From Bathynomus jamesi (Eukaryota; Arthropoda; Malacostraca; Isopoda; Cirolanidae), in assembly GCA_023014485.1 (NCBI GenBank), contig JAJOZX010005511.1, positions 201,501-265,500 of the forward strand: a stretch of 64,000 nucleotides of DNA, given 5' to 3'. The first letter of the stretch is position 1; each line of letters starts with the position of its first letter. Position numbers and translations under genes: made by a program. Of the stretch, positions 33,362 through 44,743 are shown piece after piece. Below the pieces are notes generated by a model, which was not told the origin of the DNA, made no database searches, and was given only the letters and a program-made list of their open reading frames with translations.

Positions 33362-33952
33362 ATGGCTACCTTTAATATTGCTTGCACAACGTTTATGAAA
33401 TGGTATTCAGTAAAGTGTGAGGATGTGGTGGATACCGAAAAACTTCCTATTCCACCCCTCCTATGCCTCTTTTAAAGCCACATTGGATTGTGCGAAGTTC
33501 CAAGATGTACAAATACTCTACGGATGTTCTGGTGAGACTGTTGAAGGCTTTCGTTGCACAGACGATGTGCTGAAGTATACTGCAGGGCTAAACTTTATAA
33601 AGTCTCACATACACCGTGAAGTAAAAGAAACAACGCGTGCAGAAGAGAAGCAGCAGGTATGGATAATGAGCTTGTGGATGGGTGGTGTGACAAGCGGTAT
33701 TACGTCATGCTACACCATGTCGATTACTCATACCCTACGTCTGAAAATGTGAATCTCGTGATCATGGACAATCTTAGGTGTTTTTATCACTATATTAACG
33801 TATATCATGATGAGGTTCATAGTGAGGTTGTGGCTAGTGCCATGCGTGAGTTTTTAACAGATTTTAGAGACGAGTATCGTTTGATGGGTAGAAAGGAAAA
33901 ATATGAGCATATGTTCCTCTCAAATAGTGCGCCGGAGTGTGGAGATGATTAG
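33362..33952 (+). pseudogene. Right-arm Polinton gene 1, unknown, frameshifted
   Basis: Starts MATFNIACTTFMKWYSVKC about 100 bp after a GC box. Two frameshifts separate it from SFKATLDCAKFQDVQILYGC and from VDGWCDKRYYVMLHHVDYSY, ending MFLSNSAPECGDD. I see no known domain; the composition is that of a soluble protein. Its position to the right of polymerase B on the same strand suggests a Polinton gene. Neighbour 33960-34806 may be a separate gene. Confidence 0.5.
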
Positions 33953-33959
33953 CGCCTAG

Positions 33960-34806
33960 TTCTTATCCAAAGTGCGTAGGCTGGTAGTGACGAAACGGAA
34001 AAACAAATATGTGCAACAATTCGAGTCGTACGAACATGCCCATTCACGTATCATCGAGTCAGCCGCCCGTCGAACCGTTCCTGCCTGTGCCTCACACGGC
34101 TCATAGTTATCTCAGAGCTTGAACCGAGTAGACGTGCGCTCCTCGAATACGATGGAACTTCCTTTGAGCAGCATTCTCAACGCCTCGTACGATGTGTCCG
34201 TGACGAAATCGTTGCGCGTGTTCAGGCGTAATCCGGTACCATTAGCTATGTACTGGAAACGGAATGTAGACCGACAAACAAACGGGTTTATTTAAGTATC
34301 GAGGAGATGAATAGAATCTTTGTGATAGTTGATAAGTGGTGTGAAGATCGTTATAAAATACCTGCTAACGTAGGTACAAGAAGAGAGCAGATTAGTGACG
34401 CGCCCTCATACGCCGTTGTATGTACGTTGTGTATAAATAACGATCGGCCGTGCATTGATATAAGCTGATGTGGAAGAATGCTTCTGATAATAACGCTCTT
34501 ATTCCTACGCGAAACCGTTTCATCCTCGACAGAATGTTTGAAATCGTCGGATTCCGTAAACTGAAACCTATATTAGACGCGCGCGTTACGGATATGCTTT
34601 ATTTTGATACAGTTCTTGAATACGCATACACTGCTCTGCTCGATGGGTTTACCGAGTGTAGGACTGGTGAGAATGGTCTAGTGCTGGATGTTTATTTAAA
34701 AAGTTTAGACTCTTTGAAATACCATGAACTTTGGTACAAAGCAATTGATCGGTACAAGGCTGAGCTCACCTACACCGTTCACCCTGAGAACTATTTCTTT
34801 ATATAA
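33960..34806 (+). pseudogene. Right-arm Polinton gene 2, unknown, frameshifted
   Basis: A reading from about 34081 (LEPSRRALLEYDGTSFEQ) leads to LSIEEMNRIFVIVDKWCEDR. After a frameshift near 34460 comes a 112-codon frame with RFILDRMFEIVGFRKLKP, ENGLVLDVYLKSLDSLKY and a stop at 34806. No family recognised. An internal ATG at 34307 is an alternative start. Confidence 0.45.
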
Positions 34807-34851
34807 CGCGCAGTTGTCGTAACGATTTAGAAGATTATTTCAATTGCCGCT

Positions 34852-35210
34852 ATGTTGAGTGAAGAGTTCACGATTGAAAAGCTCGAGTCGGTAGAAATAA
34901 ACCCTCGATTGGAAAAGCATTCTTATGACTTGCGTTTAATAATGTAGCTAACGATGAACTCTTTGTGCGTGCTTTTGATTGTATTCTAGACGTATTTAAA
35001 GATGACTTGCCAACCGGTTGTAAAGTGGGGACAAAAATATACTGAACGATATGAAAGCCATTCATATCGAATACAGGTTTCCCTATACTTTAAGCGGTGA
35101 AATATTATTAAGCCGCATATACTGCGTAATGCAGAGCAATAATGATGTAATTGTAAACTCGATTAAGACCGATTTTAGTATTTTGAAAAAAAGTGAATTG
35201 TATATATATA
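34852..35210 (+). pseudogene. Right-arm Polinton gene 3, unknown remnant
   Basis: Starts MLSEEFTIEKLESVEINPRL and shifts near 34945 to NDELFVRAFDCILDVFKDDL. It shifts again near 35050 to DMKAIHIEYRFPYTLSGEIL and continues to about 35200. No family recognised; it may be one short gene of roughly 110 residues. Confidence 0.4.
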
Positions 35211-35249
35211 TTTTGCTTGACGATTATACGCATATTTCTATTGATTTGT

Positions 35250-35282
<33 letters not shown>

Positions 35283-35285
<3 letters not shown>

Positions 35286-35524
35286 GGTGAGTCAAAAGTA
35301 GCGCCCGATTTCTGTCAGTTGATTGTTTGTTTGTCATTTGTATTACAGTGTACAAGAAGGTAGAAATAAATGAATGACATGTTTATCTGACCATTTATTC
35401 GGGGAAATTATTACGGAACTGTACCGGAACTGTATCTGCAAGACAATTATTAACAACATGACTTCCCAGAAAGAATCTGACAGCCGAAAAAACAGAAATC
35501 GGGCGCTACTTTTGACTCACCCTG
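35283..35524. mobile_element. Tc1/mariner-type MITE
   Basis: Perfect TIRs of about 32 bp start CAGGGTGAGTCAAAAGTAGC at both ends, each flanked by TA (35281-35282 and 35525-35526). The 242-bp body has no transposase. It lies in the right arm of the Polinton. Confidence 0.93.
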
Positions 35525-35539
35525 TATATATTTTGCTTG

Positions 35540-36267
35540 ATATTTCTCCTGTACTGTTATGTACATATTGAAGTGTATATGAAATGTATATTTATTTTAT
35601 ATATCACCATAATTGTGTGTGTGTGTGTGTGTATATTTCTCCTGTACTGTTATGTACATATTGAAATGTATATGAAATGTATATTTATTTGAAATGTATA
35701 TTTATTTTATATATAATTATGTGTATATATTTCTGTTATGTACATATTGAAATGTATATGAAATGTATATTTTATTTTATATATATATATATATCCATAA
35801 TTGTGTGTATATATTTCTGTTATGTACATATTCCTCAAATGTATATTTATTTTCTATATATTTATAATAAAAAGAATGATGCAATGTTGTTTATTGTTAT
35901 GCCTTCTACTACCGGTATTCTAATAATGTATACAACAGGTATCTGGCAATATTTAAGCCTTCTAAGCCAACTGGCTGATTAGGAGTCTATAATAGTGTAT
36001 ACAATGGTATCTGGCAATATTTAAGCCTTCTAAGCCAACTGGCTGATTAGGAGTCTATAATAGTGTATACAATGGTATCTGGCAACTCTGTCTTCGGAAT
36101 ACATGGCGCTATCTGGCAACTCAGCCAACTGGCTGATTAGGCGTATATAATAATAATGTATGCAATAATACTGTTAAAAAGAGGTATCTGACAACCAGCC
36201 AACTGGCTGATTAGGAGTCTATAATAATGTATACAATGGTATCGCGGTATCTGGCAACTCAAGCCAT
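35540..36267. repeat. Polinton right subterminal tandem repeats
   Basis: Four decaying units around CTGTTATGTACATATTG lie at 35544-35860. Several units of about 65 bp follow (35935-36300) containing CCAACTGGCTGATTAGGAG, CTATAATAGTGTATACAATG and GGTATCTGGCAA. The CGCTATCTGGCAACTCAGCC motif is the inverse of left-arm sequence near 17758-17790. Confidence 0.85.
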
Positions 36268-36497
36268 TTACGCCAACTGGCTGATTAGGAGCCTATAAAA
36301 CAACGCCAACTCGGCTGGAAGTCTTAATGTGCACTTGGCTCCTGCCAGGTGAACACCTCTCCTCCTTTCTTTCTCTTGGGGGATAACGCCGCCTCCAAGT
36401 TTCCCCCCCACCCCCCTTTGCAACAACCCCCCCCTTTGCAACATTACATAATAACCTGCAACATTCCTGCACTCTCCCCTTTTGCGGCTATACTACT
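36268..36497 (-). repeat. Polinton right terminal inverted repeat
   Basis: Inverse of 16979-17265, ending CGGCTATACTACT next to the duplicated GAAGAT. It has fewer C-rich CCCCCTTTGCAACA units than the left copy has complementary ones. Confidence 0.92.
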
Positions 36498-37376
36498 GAA
36501 GATGACCTTCAAGACCCTGACCCCTTGCAGACTTTTGTCTCTGATAACCGGAACAGTGTTGTTGAATTCATCAGTGCCAGACTTAGTCAGAAGCAGGACC
36601 GGGATGATTACCAAGAATACATGGAGCTGGCGCTTCTCTTCTTGGGGGCAACCGTCCCTCCAAGGAAGCAGAAGAAGTCTCTCTTCCGCTATCCCGGAGC
36701 ATTCCACCGAGCTAGGTAGATGGCAAAAGGAATTTATTCCCTCAAGATCTTGTTTCGGAGGCAGTTTTCCCTAACGCCGTCGGAAGAGAAGGCGCTACGA
36801 CGCATCAACGTATTCTCCACTACGATTTACCTTCGAGCGTGGTTTGAGGCACCCAGTGGCGTCGATGCTCCTCCGACAGCTTGAAGGATACAAGACCAAA
36901 GACGAGGCAGTTGCAACCATTGCGATAGCCAAGGCTCAGAACCACCTCTGGTACCTCAGTGAAGACCTTGTTGGTCTCGCCTTTTTCTCGGATAAGGTAG
37001 ACAATTTGGAAAAGAAGCATATGCTTAAAAATCTCCATGAGGTCCCTGCGCGCAAGAAGGGGCTAAGAAAATTCGAGTCAAAGTGCATGAAATCGCCGTA
37101 TCTGCTCACTCTCCCAGACTTCGTGACTAAACGGACTGCTAACTTCTTCAAATGCATGGGACTCAAAGTTCCCCACTACCTGGAGGACCTGGTGGCGATG
37201 AAGGAGAGAGTTAGGGCCATTCGGGTCGTCATGACTGCGCTGAGCGAGCGGTGAAGCTCGCAACTGACTTCAACAGCTCGATCACCCAGCGCGAAGACGA
37301 GAAAGAATTGGCATTCCAAGTGATCGAGCATCATCGGAAGACCATGCCCAGTGCAAAGAAGTCCCATTACATATGA
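36498..37376 (+). pseudogene. U1 transposase, C-terminal half
   Basis: Continues the U1 protein directly from the duplicated GAAGAT codons (EDDLQDPDPLQTFVSDN). It matches U2 in order: FRYPGAFHRAR (U2 LHRPGAMHKARWM), AQNHLWYLSEDLVGLAFFSD (U2 DRHLWYLTPELVVLALFS), and a region ending ATDFNS then PSAKKSHYI. A TAG at 36718-36720 replaces the Trp codon seen in U2, and frameshifts occur near 36850 and 37250. So this gene is broken in addition to the Polinton insertion. The Glu or Asp in the HLWYL block is a candidate third catalytic residue (inference). Confidence 0.8.
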
Positions 37377-37692
37377 TCCCTATGGATATGTTGGTAAATT
37401 TTTCATTGTTTTCTTAATGTGTTGAAAAGACTAAGGTTTCTGTTAATTGTTTTGGATGTAAAGTTACGGAAGTACATTTTTTGTTCAGCTGATTCCATAA
37501 TCTCCCCAATAAGACTTGAAGGAGGCTCTTGGGGGACCAGTAAATATTACTCAAATTGAATAAAATTTTGTTTGTGTTGTTCAGTTAATAAATGGACTTG
37601 ATAAACATGTGTGTGGTATTGAATTCCAAACTTTGTACATCACCCCTATAGCCGCAGAATCCCCTAATGTGTATATATATATAATATATATA

Positions 37693-40600
37693 AGGGTGCA
37701 TTAAACGCCCCATGATTTTCAAAAAGTTGTTGGATTTTAATGTCTATTCCCTCAAATGTTACACTTGTTGGTAGAAGTATGTATGCAAAAAATAAATCAA
37801 ATCGGAGGTGGTCCTGGGTGGCCACCGGCCACTTTTATATATTTAGTAGTGATGCACCGAATATTCGGCAAATATTCGGTATTACTTATAATACTAATAT
37901 ACAAATATTCGGTATTACTATACTTACATTGATTGAAAGTTGAAAATGTATAAAACACAACGCCAATGTCACTACTCCAACTTTGCTCGTTTCCGCAAAT
38001 TTGGCCTCGCTTTGCGGTCACATTCAACCACTTGAAGAAGATTTTGGAAGTGGTCTTCTCCTCTTGCAGCTGAGACAAAATCAGTTGTGAGCTTTACTAC
38101 TCTCTCCGCAGGGTCATTCACAACATTTAACCCATCCACAATGGACTTGGCTGCCTTGAAGTGGTCATTGTTCTGCCAATTGTCAACATCCTCTGTTAGG
38201 AAGGTCATATCCAGGTGAAGAAGGTTCACTGTAAACCACGAGTCCTCGTTCACAAGATCAGCCAGGGTTGTCGCTTCTGTAATTTTTGGAAATGACGGTT
38301 TGCCATATCCAGAACCGTAGCGGTGTTTTGGAGTGCTTGGCATTTCATCTGGTTGTATGGCCAGTAACACATCTGCAAGGGCACGACGCTCCTTTTGAGG
38401 TACTGCATTGCTGAACAGTGCCAAAACAACCAGTTCTGGGGTTAAATACCACAAATGTCTATCAAAGGCTTTCACAGCGCTGACTGAAATGATTGAGTTG
38501 ACAGCTTTATAGTTGAGCAGTCTCTTGTATAAGCACAAATCAAACCATGGGGCATTTGAAGCAGACTGACATATGAGCCACCAATCACAATAAATATAAA
38601 CAACAAAAACAACAAACTCCTTCAGTTTTTCATGTTGATGTTGTGTTGTTACAGTTCCTCGAGGTAGTACAGAAATTTGCTCTTCAAGTAGGCATATTTT
38701 GATGGAATAAAGAATCTTTGACATCCACCTTGCTTTATGCATGGCCCCAGGTCTGTGGAGTGTTCCTTGTTTTGTGACATCATCATCGAGGACTACCTGG
38801 CAGAGTTGTGCCATTTCCTTGTAGTCTTCCCTACAGTATGAAGCGCTTGTGCGGATTGTGCTTAAAACCTTGTTTTTGCAGGATAAAAGCAGTTGTTGTG
38901 CATCGTCATTGTACATTGAAATGTCAATTTTGGTTAAACTTTCATCCTTTGCATGCGATATACGTTCCCAATTCTTCTGGAATCTTTGGAACAAAGATGC
39001 TTCTGGAGACTTCGATGTCTCAATTTTGAGAGCGTCAAACACATGATCCAGGATTACCTCTCCAACATGATGGCGACATGCACACCACAGAAGAGCACGG
39101 TCCAGTTTTGATTGAATGGTAACACAGGCAGCTGTAACGTGTCCAGTGTTTGATGCTGTTGTGTCAAAACATAAGTTGACAACTGACTGTTTGCACTTCC
39201 ATGAATGTAGAAACGTGTAAGTGTGCTCGGCAATGATGTCACCTGATGACATATCACTTCCACGAGGATATCTAGCCACTCCCAGTAGCTTTATATCAGT
39301 GGCATTCCCAACCAACACTGGCAATCTTTCTTCCTTGCCATTCTTGTTTGTGAGCGTATGCATCTGCTTGCCATCCCAGTGAAGTGTTGCAGCTGTTGGG
39401 GCGATCCAATTTTCTCGAATATCTTTGGCGATAGCACTTGTTATTGATCGTCGAGCCTTATCAGCAGTTGAATACGACTTGGCCACACGACGTGGATCAC
39501 CTCCTGCCTCTTGAATTACAGCTTCGGTGAGCACAGCCTGTTGAACAGGAGTTATGTTTAGTCGAGTAGCAACAGACACGACTGAAGGCCTTTTCAGAAT
39601 ATCATGAGGAATAAAGGCAGACGTACCTGCATATGTTGATCTGTGGTGACTACGCTTCCTTTGAAGCTCTGGAATCGCCTCTTCTTCAGTTTCTTCCAAG
39701 CTATCTGCAGAGGCACTATCATCAGAGCATACAGAACTTTTCATCTCTTGTACACTGGATGATTCATGACGTTCTCGTCTTGAAGCTTCCGCTAAGATGC
39801 GTTTTTCTTTTCTACGATCTTTATCAGCTTTCTTCTTGTCAACACTACCAAATGAGGCTACTCTGTCAGATTTCATTGACTCTAAAAATGCTCTATCTTC
39901 CTCATTCTTAATGTTTGTCATTGCATCTTTTGTCCATACACCAAAGGTCTTATCAAGACGTTCATTCATGGATTGCAACTTAGCCAAAGTGTTTGGAGAT
40001 TCTCTGCGAGAAACAGGTATTTGACGCAATTTGTTATTGTCATTAAGAAGGTCAAGTATTAGTTTGCAGCATTGATGGTCTGAAAGCATAGGAATATTTG
40101 CTTTAGTGTAGAATGTTTTCAGCTGGATAAGGACTATGCTGGCAGATTTCCATTTGAGTGGCTGTGTTTGTTTGCCTTCACATATTTCTTTCTGGATGTC
40201 CCACATCACGCATCGAAGAACCTGCCGGCAAGTTGGGAGGCGGACTCCTGTCAATGTACCATCTCCTTCTGTAAGAGCATTGCCAAGACCAAAAATGGCA
40301 CTTGCTAATCTGGTCTTCTTAGCTTCCATTGTTACAGCTTCCATTGTTTCTGAAAGACAATAAAGGATATTATTAGACTATAAGTGAAGTTTCGTTTATG
40401 GTACATGTTTTATGTAAATCACCCCTTTAGGGTGCATCAAACGCCCTTAGGTTCTTGGATTTTAATGTCTATTCTCTCAAATGTTATGTAAATCACCCCT
40501 TAGCAACTCTATATTAAAAGAAACAATGTAAGTAGTCAACTGGTTGGTAAATAAAAAAAATAGATATTTTTACATAGCGCGGCCCCCGAAAATTGCCGCG

Positions 40601-40740
40601 AAAATATAAAAGTGACCGGTGGCCACCCAGGACCACCTCCGATTTAATTAATCTTTGGCATACACACTTCTAGCAACAAGTGTAACATTTGAGAGAATAG
40701 ACATTAAAATCCAAGAACCTAAGGGCGTTTGATGCACCCT
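37693..40740 (-). mobile_element. DNA transposon U2, apparently complete, unassigned superfamily
   Basis: Terminal inverted repeats of about 140-150 bp start AGGGTGCATYAAACGCCC. Left is 37693-37842 and right about 40603-40740; shared blocks include GTTACACTTGTTG and GGTGGTCCTGGGTGGCCACC. One uninterrupted 790-codon transposase fills the interior. Both ends abut (TA)n, so the target duplication is unclear. A solo duplicate of the outer TIR (AGGGTGCATCAAACGCCC) lies at about 40427-40490, just inside the right end. Confidence 0.85.
37972..40344 (-). CDS. U2 transposase-like protein, intact
   Basis: An open frame of 790 codons starting MEAVTMEAKKTRLASAIFGL. An acceptor-like TTGTCTTTCAG ends five bases before the ATG, as in U1, so a 5' UTR intron is likely. 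Layout: residues 1-170 helical; 170-250 highly charged with Ser/Glu runs; then an RNase H-like core with LHWDGKQMHTL (Asp), CFDTTASNTGHVTAA (Asp) and CACRHHVGEVILDHVF (Cys-His cluster); then RPGAMHKARWMSKI and HLWYLTPELVVLALFS. The C-terminus is basic (RPNLRKRAKLE). The D...D...C-HH...W/E pattern recalls hAT-like transposases, but there is no BED finger or hAT dimerisation block, so I leave the superfamily open. The lack of any stop, with clear TIRs, suggests recent activity. It is most likely a cut-and-paste transposase; a domesticated nuclease is the alternative. Confidence 0.75.
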   Translation of the reverse strand: MEAVTMEAKKTRLASAIFGLGNALTEGDGTLTGVRLPTCRQVLRCVMWDIQKEICEGKQTQPLKWKSASIVLIQLKTFYTKANIPMLSDHQCCKLILDLLNDNNKLRQIPVSRRESPNTLAKLQSMNERLDKTFGVWTKDAMTNIKNEEDRAFLESMKSDRVASFGSVDKKKADKDRRKEKRILAEASRRERHESSSVQEMKSSVCSDDSASADSLEETEEEAIPELQRKRSHHRSTYAGTSAFIPHDILKRPSVVSVATRLNITPVQQAVLTEAVIQEAGGDPRRVAKSYSTADKARRSITSAIAKDIRENWIAPTAATLHWDGKQMHTLTNKNGKEERLPVLVGNATDIKLLGVARYPRGSDMSSGDIIAEHTYTFLHSWKCKQSVVNLCFDTTASNTGHVTAACVTIQSKLDRALLWCACRHHVGEVILDHVFDALKIETSKSPEASLFQRFQKNWERISHAKDESLTKIDISMYNDDAQQLLLSCKNKVLSTIRTSASYCREDYKEMAQLCQVVLDDDVTKQGTLHRPGAMHKARWMSKILYSIKICLLEEQISVLPRGTVTTQHQHEKLKEFVVFVVYIYCDWWLICQSASNAPWFDLCLYKRLLNYKAVNSIISVSAVKAFDRHLWYLTPELVVLALFSNAVPQKERRALADVLLAIQPDEMPSTPKHRYGSGYGKPSFPKITEATTLADLVNEDSWFTVNLLHLDMTFLTEDVDNWQNNDHFKAAKSIVDGLNVVNDPAERVVKLTTDFVSAARGEDHFQNLLQVVECDRKARPNLRKRAKLE

Positions 40741-40747
40741 AATATAA

Positions 40748-40778
<31 letters not shown>

Positions 40779-40789
40779 AAGGAATAATA

Positions 40790-41267
40790 CCAAACCAATC
40801 ACCCAACAAAGTTTCGTACCTGAAAGGATTTATGGACGAAACAAGGGCGGACATCGCATGCCTCACAGAAACTCATCTTAAGGATTGCCAAGGAAATTGT
40901 GAAAACTGCAAACATTGTAATGTACAGTATTGATGAGAGAGAGATTAATATAGAGGGCTTCAACTTACTAAGAGCAGTTAAAACAACGAGACGTAAAGGT
41001 GGCTGTGCTATATATGTACATGAAGGTTATATGACAGAGACGATAATAAGTAAATCAAACAGCTTTGTGGAACTCCTAGCAGTGAAAATAGAAAAACTAA
41101 ACGTGATACTGATCGTTATCTATAGACCTACAAACACACCAACCGAAAAATTCTCGGAGGCCATTGATGATATCAGAAAGCTAATAAAGGCCATAAACCC
41201 TCCATCCCCCAATATAATGATCTGCGGAGACTAACTTCCCATTTATAAAATACAAAAAGGTGGATAG

Positions 41268-41317
<50 letters not shown>

Positions 41318-43850
41318 CAGGACAAGGGGGACACAAGAGAAGACCAGGAGCAAGCAAAAATGTTGATGGCTTTCACAGATGAGTTTATGCTGACACAGGA
41401 GATAACAAAATACCATAAAAAATAACTGCCTAGATCTGATATTCACGAACAACATGAACTTGATTGCTGATATAAAAGTAACTCCAACCATTATCTCAGA
41501 CCACAACTTAATCGAGATATCAACAAATATGACGACAACATTAAAGGACAATACACATATTGAGGAAAGAAGCAAATTTGGGACCTTTGACTTAAACTCC
41601 AAAACTATAAATTGGGAAGCAATCAGATCGCACATGGCCCAAATAGAGTGGAGAACAGTTTTAGAGAATAAAACAACTGAGGAAATGCTAACAACCTTGG
41701 AAGAAAAAACGCTGAGAATTTTAGAAAAATATGCTCCGAAATCACAGCCAAAAGGAAAGAGGAGCTGGCTAGAGAGGGAAAAGAGAAGAATATTCCACAA
41801 AAGAAAGAGAGCGGAGACGAAGTTAGCCAACTGCGGAGATAATGCCAGGAAAGTAATACAAGAAAAACTAGAGGATATCGATAGGGAAATACAAGCCCTG
41901 ATTAAGGACCATACGGAGAGGAAAAAGGAAAAGGCGGTAGAAGCAATAAAGGAAAATCCAAAATACTTCTATAGCTACGGCATCTGAAATGGAAAACAAA
42001 AACACGTGCCGCTATTGGGCCCTTAAGGAAGAGAAATAATGAACTAACCAACGATCCAAAAGAAATATCTGAAACACTGAAAGCCCAATATGAATCAGTT
42101 TTCAGTACCCCAAAAATTGACAAAGCGATACCTGACACGGATGCATTCTTTGAAGAGAAATTGCAAGGAGAGTGTATAACAGACTTTGATTTTACCCCAG
42201 AAGATGTATGTAGCGAGAGCGATAGAACAAATGAAACCACATTCAGCTGCAGGTCCGGACAACTGGAACGCATTACTGATTAAAAACTGTAAAAATGAAA
42301 TAGCTACACCTTTATACTGGATATGGAGAAGATCCCTAGACACTGGGGAAATACCGAGCATCTTGAAAAGAGTAAACATTGTCCCTATATATATAAAGGA
42401 GGGGACAGATCTCAAGCAAAGAACTATAAACCAGTGTCATTGACGTCCCACCTCACCAAAGTATTTGAAAGAATAGTTAAAGAAAATTTACGATTTCTTG
42501 GGAGACACTGGAAAGATTCAACGAAAATCAGCACGGATTCCGATCAGGTAGATCATGCCTACCACAACTAATAGAACACTACAACAATATCCTAGATGCA
42601 CTGGAAGGCAATGACAACTACCATGTCATATACACGGATTTTGCTAAAGCTTTCGACAAATGTGATCACGGTATAATAGCACATAAAATGAAATATATGG
42701 GAATAACAGGCAAAGTGGGAAAATGGATCTACAACTTCCTCAGAGAACGTCTACAGGTTGTCAAAATTCAAGGTATATCATCTTCAGACTCGAAAGTACG
42801 CAACTCAGTACCACAAGGTACAGTACTGGCCCCACTCCTGTTCATTATCATGCTAAGAGACATAGACAGCGGAGTAAACAGCAACAGTATAGTAACAGCC
42901 TTTCCAGACGATACAAAGATCAGCAGAAAAATCAGCGATGTAAATGAAGTGGGAGCCTTGCAGAGGGACACGAACAAAATATACAAATGGTCAGAAGACA
43001 ACAAAATGACATTTAACAGAGAAATTTCAGCTCTTGAGATATGGTAGAAAAGAAGAACTTAAACAGACTGCATATTATGCTCCAGATAGACAGGAAATTC
43101 AAAGAAGCACGAAAGCGATCAATCTGGGGGTAATAATGACCGATGATGCCAAATTCGAAACACAAAATCAGATAGCGATAAATAAATCAGAGTTGTGGGA
43201 CAGGTAGTAAGAACGTTCAAAAGAAGGGACAGGACAGTAGTGATTCCCCTGCTAAAAACATTGATTATACCAAAACTTGAATACTCTTCAGTTTTGACGT
43301 CCCTATATAAAAAGAAAGAAATTAATAAACTAGAAGAAACTCGGAGACATTTCACAGCAAAGATTGATGGCTGCAAAGAACTCAACTACTGGGAAAGACT
43401 ACGTAAACTAAATCTGTACTCCCTGGAAAGAAGAGGAGAGAGGTACACCATAATCTACATATGAAAAATGACCGAAAAACTGGCACCAAACCTCAAACTA
43501 AACCCAATTACCATTCAAACACTGGAAAATAGAAAAGGCAGGATGTGTAGTTCTCAAATTAAAGGCCCGACAAAGGACCTCCTCAACACTGAAGGAAAAT
43601 AGGTTGGTTGTCAGAGGGCCAAGACTTTTTAATCAGCTTCCAAAGGATCTCAGAAACGTTACAGGGGTCAAAGTTAAAGTCTTCAAGAGAAGACTAGATG
43701 CCTGGCTCAGGACGGTACCAGATGAGCCGGGTGTACCTGGCTATGTACGGTGGAGCGCAAGAAAACAACTCTTTCCTCCACCAAGCCAGACCTAGGGGCG
43801 GGGCCACCAGCTTGACCTTCGTGTGAAGGAACAGCAACGTCGTTAGACAG
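40790..43850 (+). mobile_element. LINE-A non-LTR retrotransposon, longest copy
   Basis: The endonuclease part has RADIACLTETHLKD, KGGCAIYVHEGY and NVILIVIYRPTNTPTEKF, ending IMICGD before a (TA)n that replaces the GDFN-type site. The linker helix region is 41454-41987. Reverse transcriptase has YHVIYTDFAKAFDKCDHGII, RNSVPQGTVLAPLLFIIM and TAFPDDTKISRKI, with Pro where the catalytic box normally has Ala (FADD in the copy at 49.9 kb). The 3' end has CGGGGCCACCAGCTTGACC. The clade is jockey/CR1-like, by RT motifs. Several frameshifts disable it. Confidence 0.88.
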
Positions 43851-44743
43851 ACATGAACATAATCTACAAGTGGTCAGAAGACAACAATATGAAATTTAAC
43901 ACCGAGAAATTTCAACTGTTAAGGTACGGAAAAAGGAAGGACCGACAATCCATGGAATATTATACCCAAAATGGACAGGAAATTCAGAGAAATTCTAAAG
44001 CAAAAGATTTAGGAGTTGTAAAATGACTGATGATGCGAAATTTGAAACACAAAATAAGATAGCAGTAAATAGAGCGAAGAGAATAACTGGGCAGATACTG
44101 AGAACCTTTAAACGAAGGGATAAGAAATATTATAATTCCTCTACTGAAAACACTGATCATACCCAAAATGAAATACTACTAGGTCCTAAAATCCCCATAT
44201 AAAAAAGAAGACATTAGTCAGCTAGAAGGGATTCAGAGGCTTCACAGCCAGGATCAAGGTGTGCAAAGAACTAAATTACTGGGAAAGATTACGCGAATTA
44301 AACCATATTCACTGGAAACGAGAGAGATATATACCATTACTTACACTTGGAAAATAATGGAGACACTAGCTTCTAATCTTACTCTGAACCCTATAACCCC
44401 CTAAACAACAGTGGAAAGTAGAAAAGGAAGACCGTGTCGAGTTCCCAAATTAAGGCTAGACAGGGAACATCCTCAACCCTGAAGGAAAATAGTTTTGTTG
44501 TGAGAAGACCAAGATTGTTTAACCAGCTGCCCAAGTAACTAAGGAACACGAGTGGTGGTGTGGTAGATATCTTCAAAAGAAGATTAGACTACTGGCTCAG
44601 AACAATCCCAGACGAGCCGGGCGTACCTGGCTATGTGAGGTGAAGAGTACAAGAAACCAACTCTCTACTTCACCAGGCCAACTCGAGAGGAGGGGCGACA
44701 AGCTTGACCTTCGTGAAATGAGGAATCATTGAAAGGTTGAAAA

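Larger units (their letters stand above)
16979..36497. mobile_element. Complete Maverick/Polinton, decayed inside
   Basis: The left terminus AGTAGTATAGCCG and the right terminus CGGCTATACTACT are inverted copies. GAAGAT lies on both sides (16973-16978 and 36498-36503), the 6-bp target duplication and AG...CT ends that define Polintons. The 19,519-bp interior holds the class's set: protein-primed polymerase B, chromodomain integrase, FtsK/HerA-type ATPase, adenain-like protease, and major and minor capsid proteins. Nearly all have frameshifts. Polintons replicate through their own polymerase and integrate through a retrovirus-like integrase, and the capsid genes imply a virion stage. Confidence 0.96.
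15244..37667 (+). mobile_element. DNA transposon U1, split by a Polinton
   Basis: The outer element contains the split transposase gene described below. Its candidate termini are short: TTAGGGCATTCCG at 15244 and the complement of the right end, TTAGGGGATTCTG, ending at 37667. Removing the Polinton leaves an element of about 2.9 kb, close in size to its relative U2 (3.05 kb), which also starts AGGG. The termini are less certain than the gene. Confidence 0.6.
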
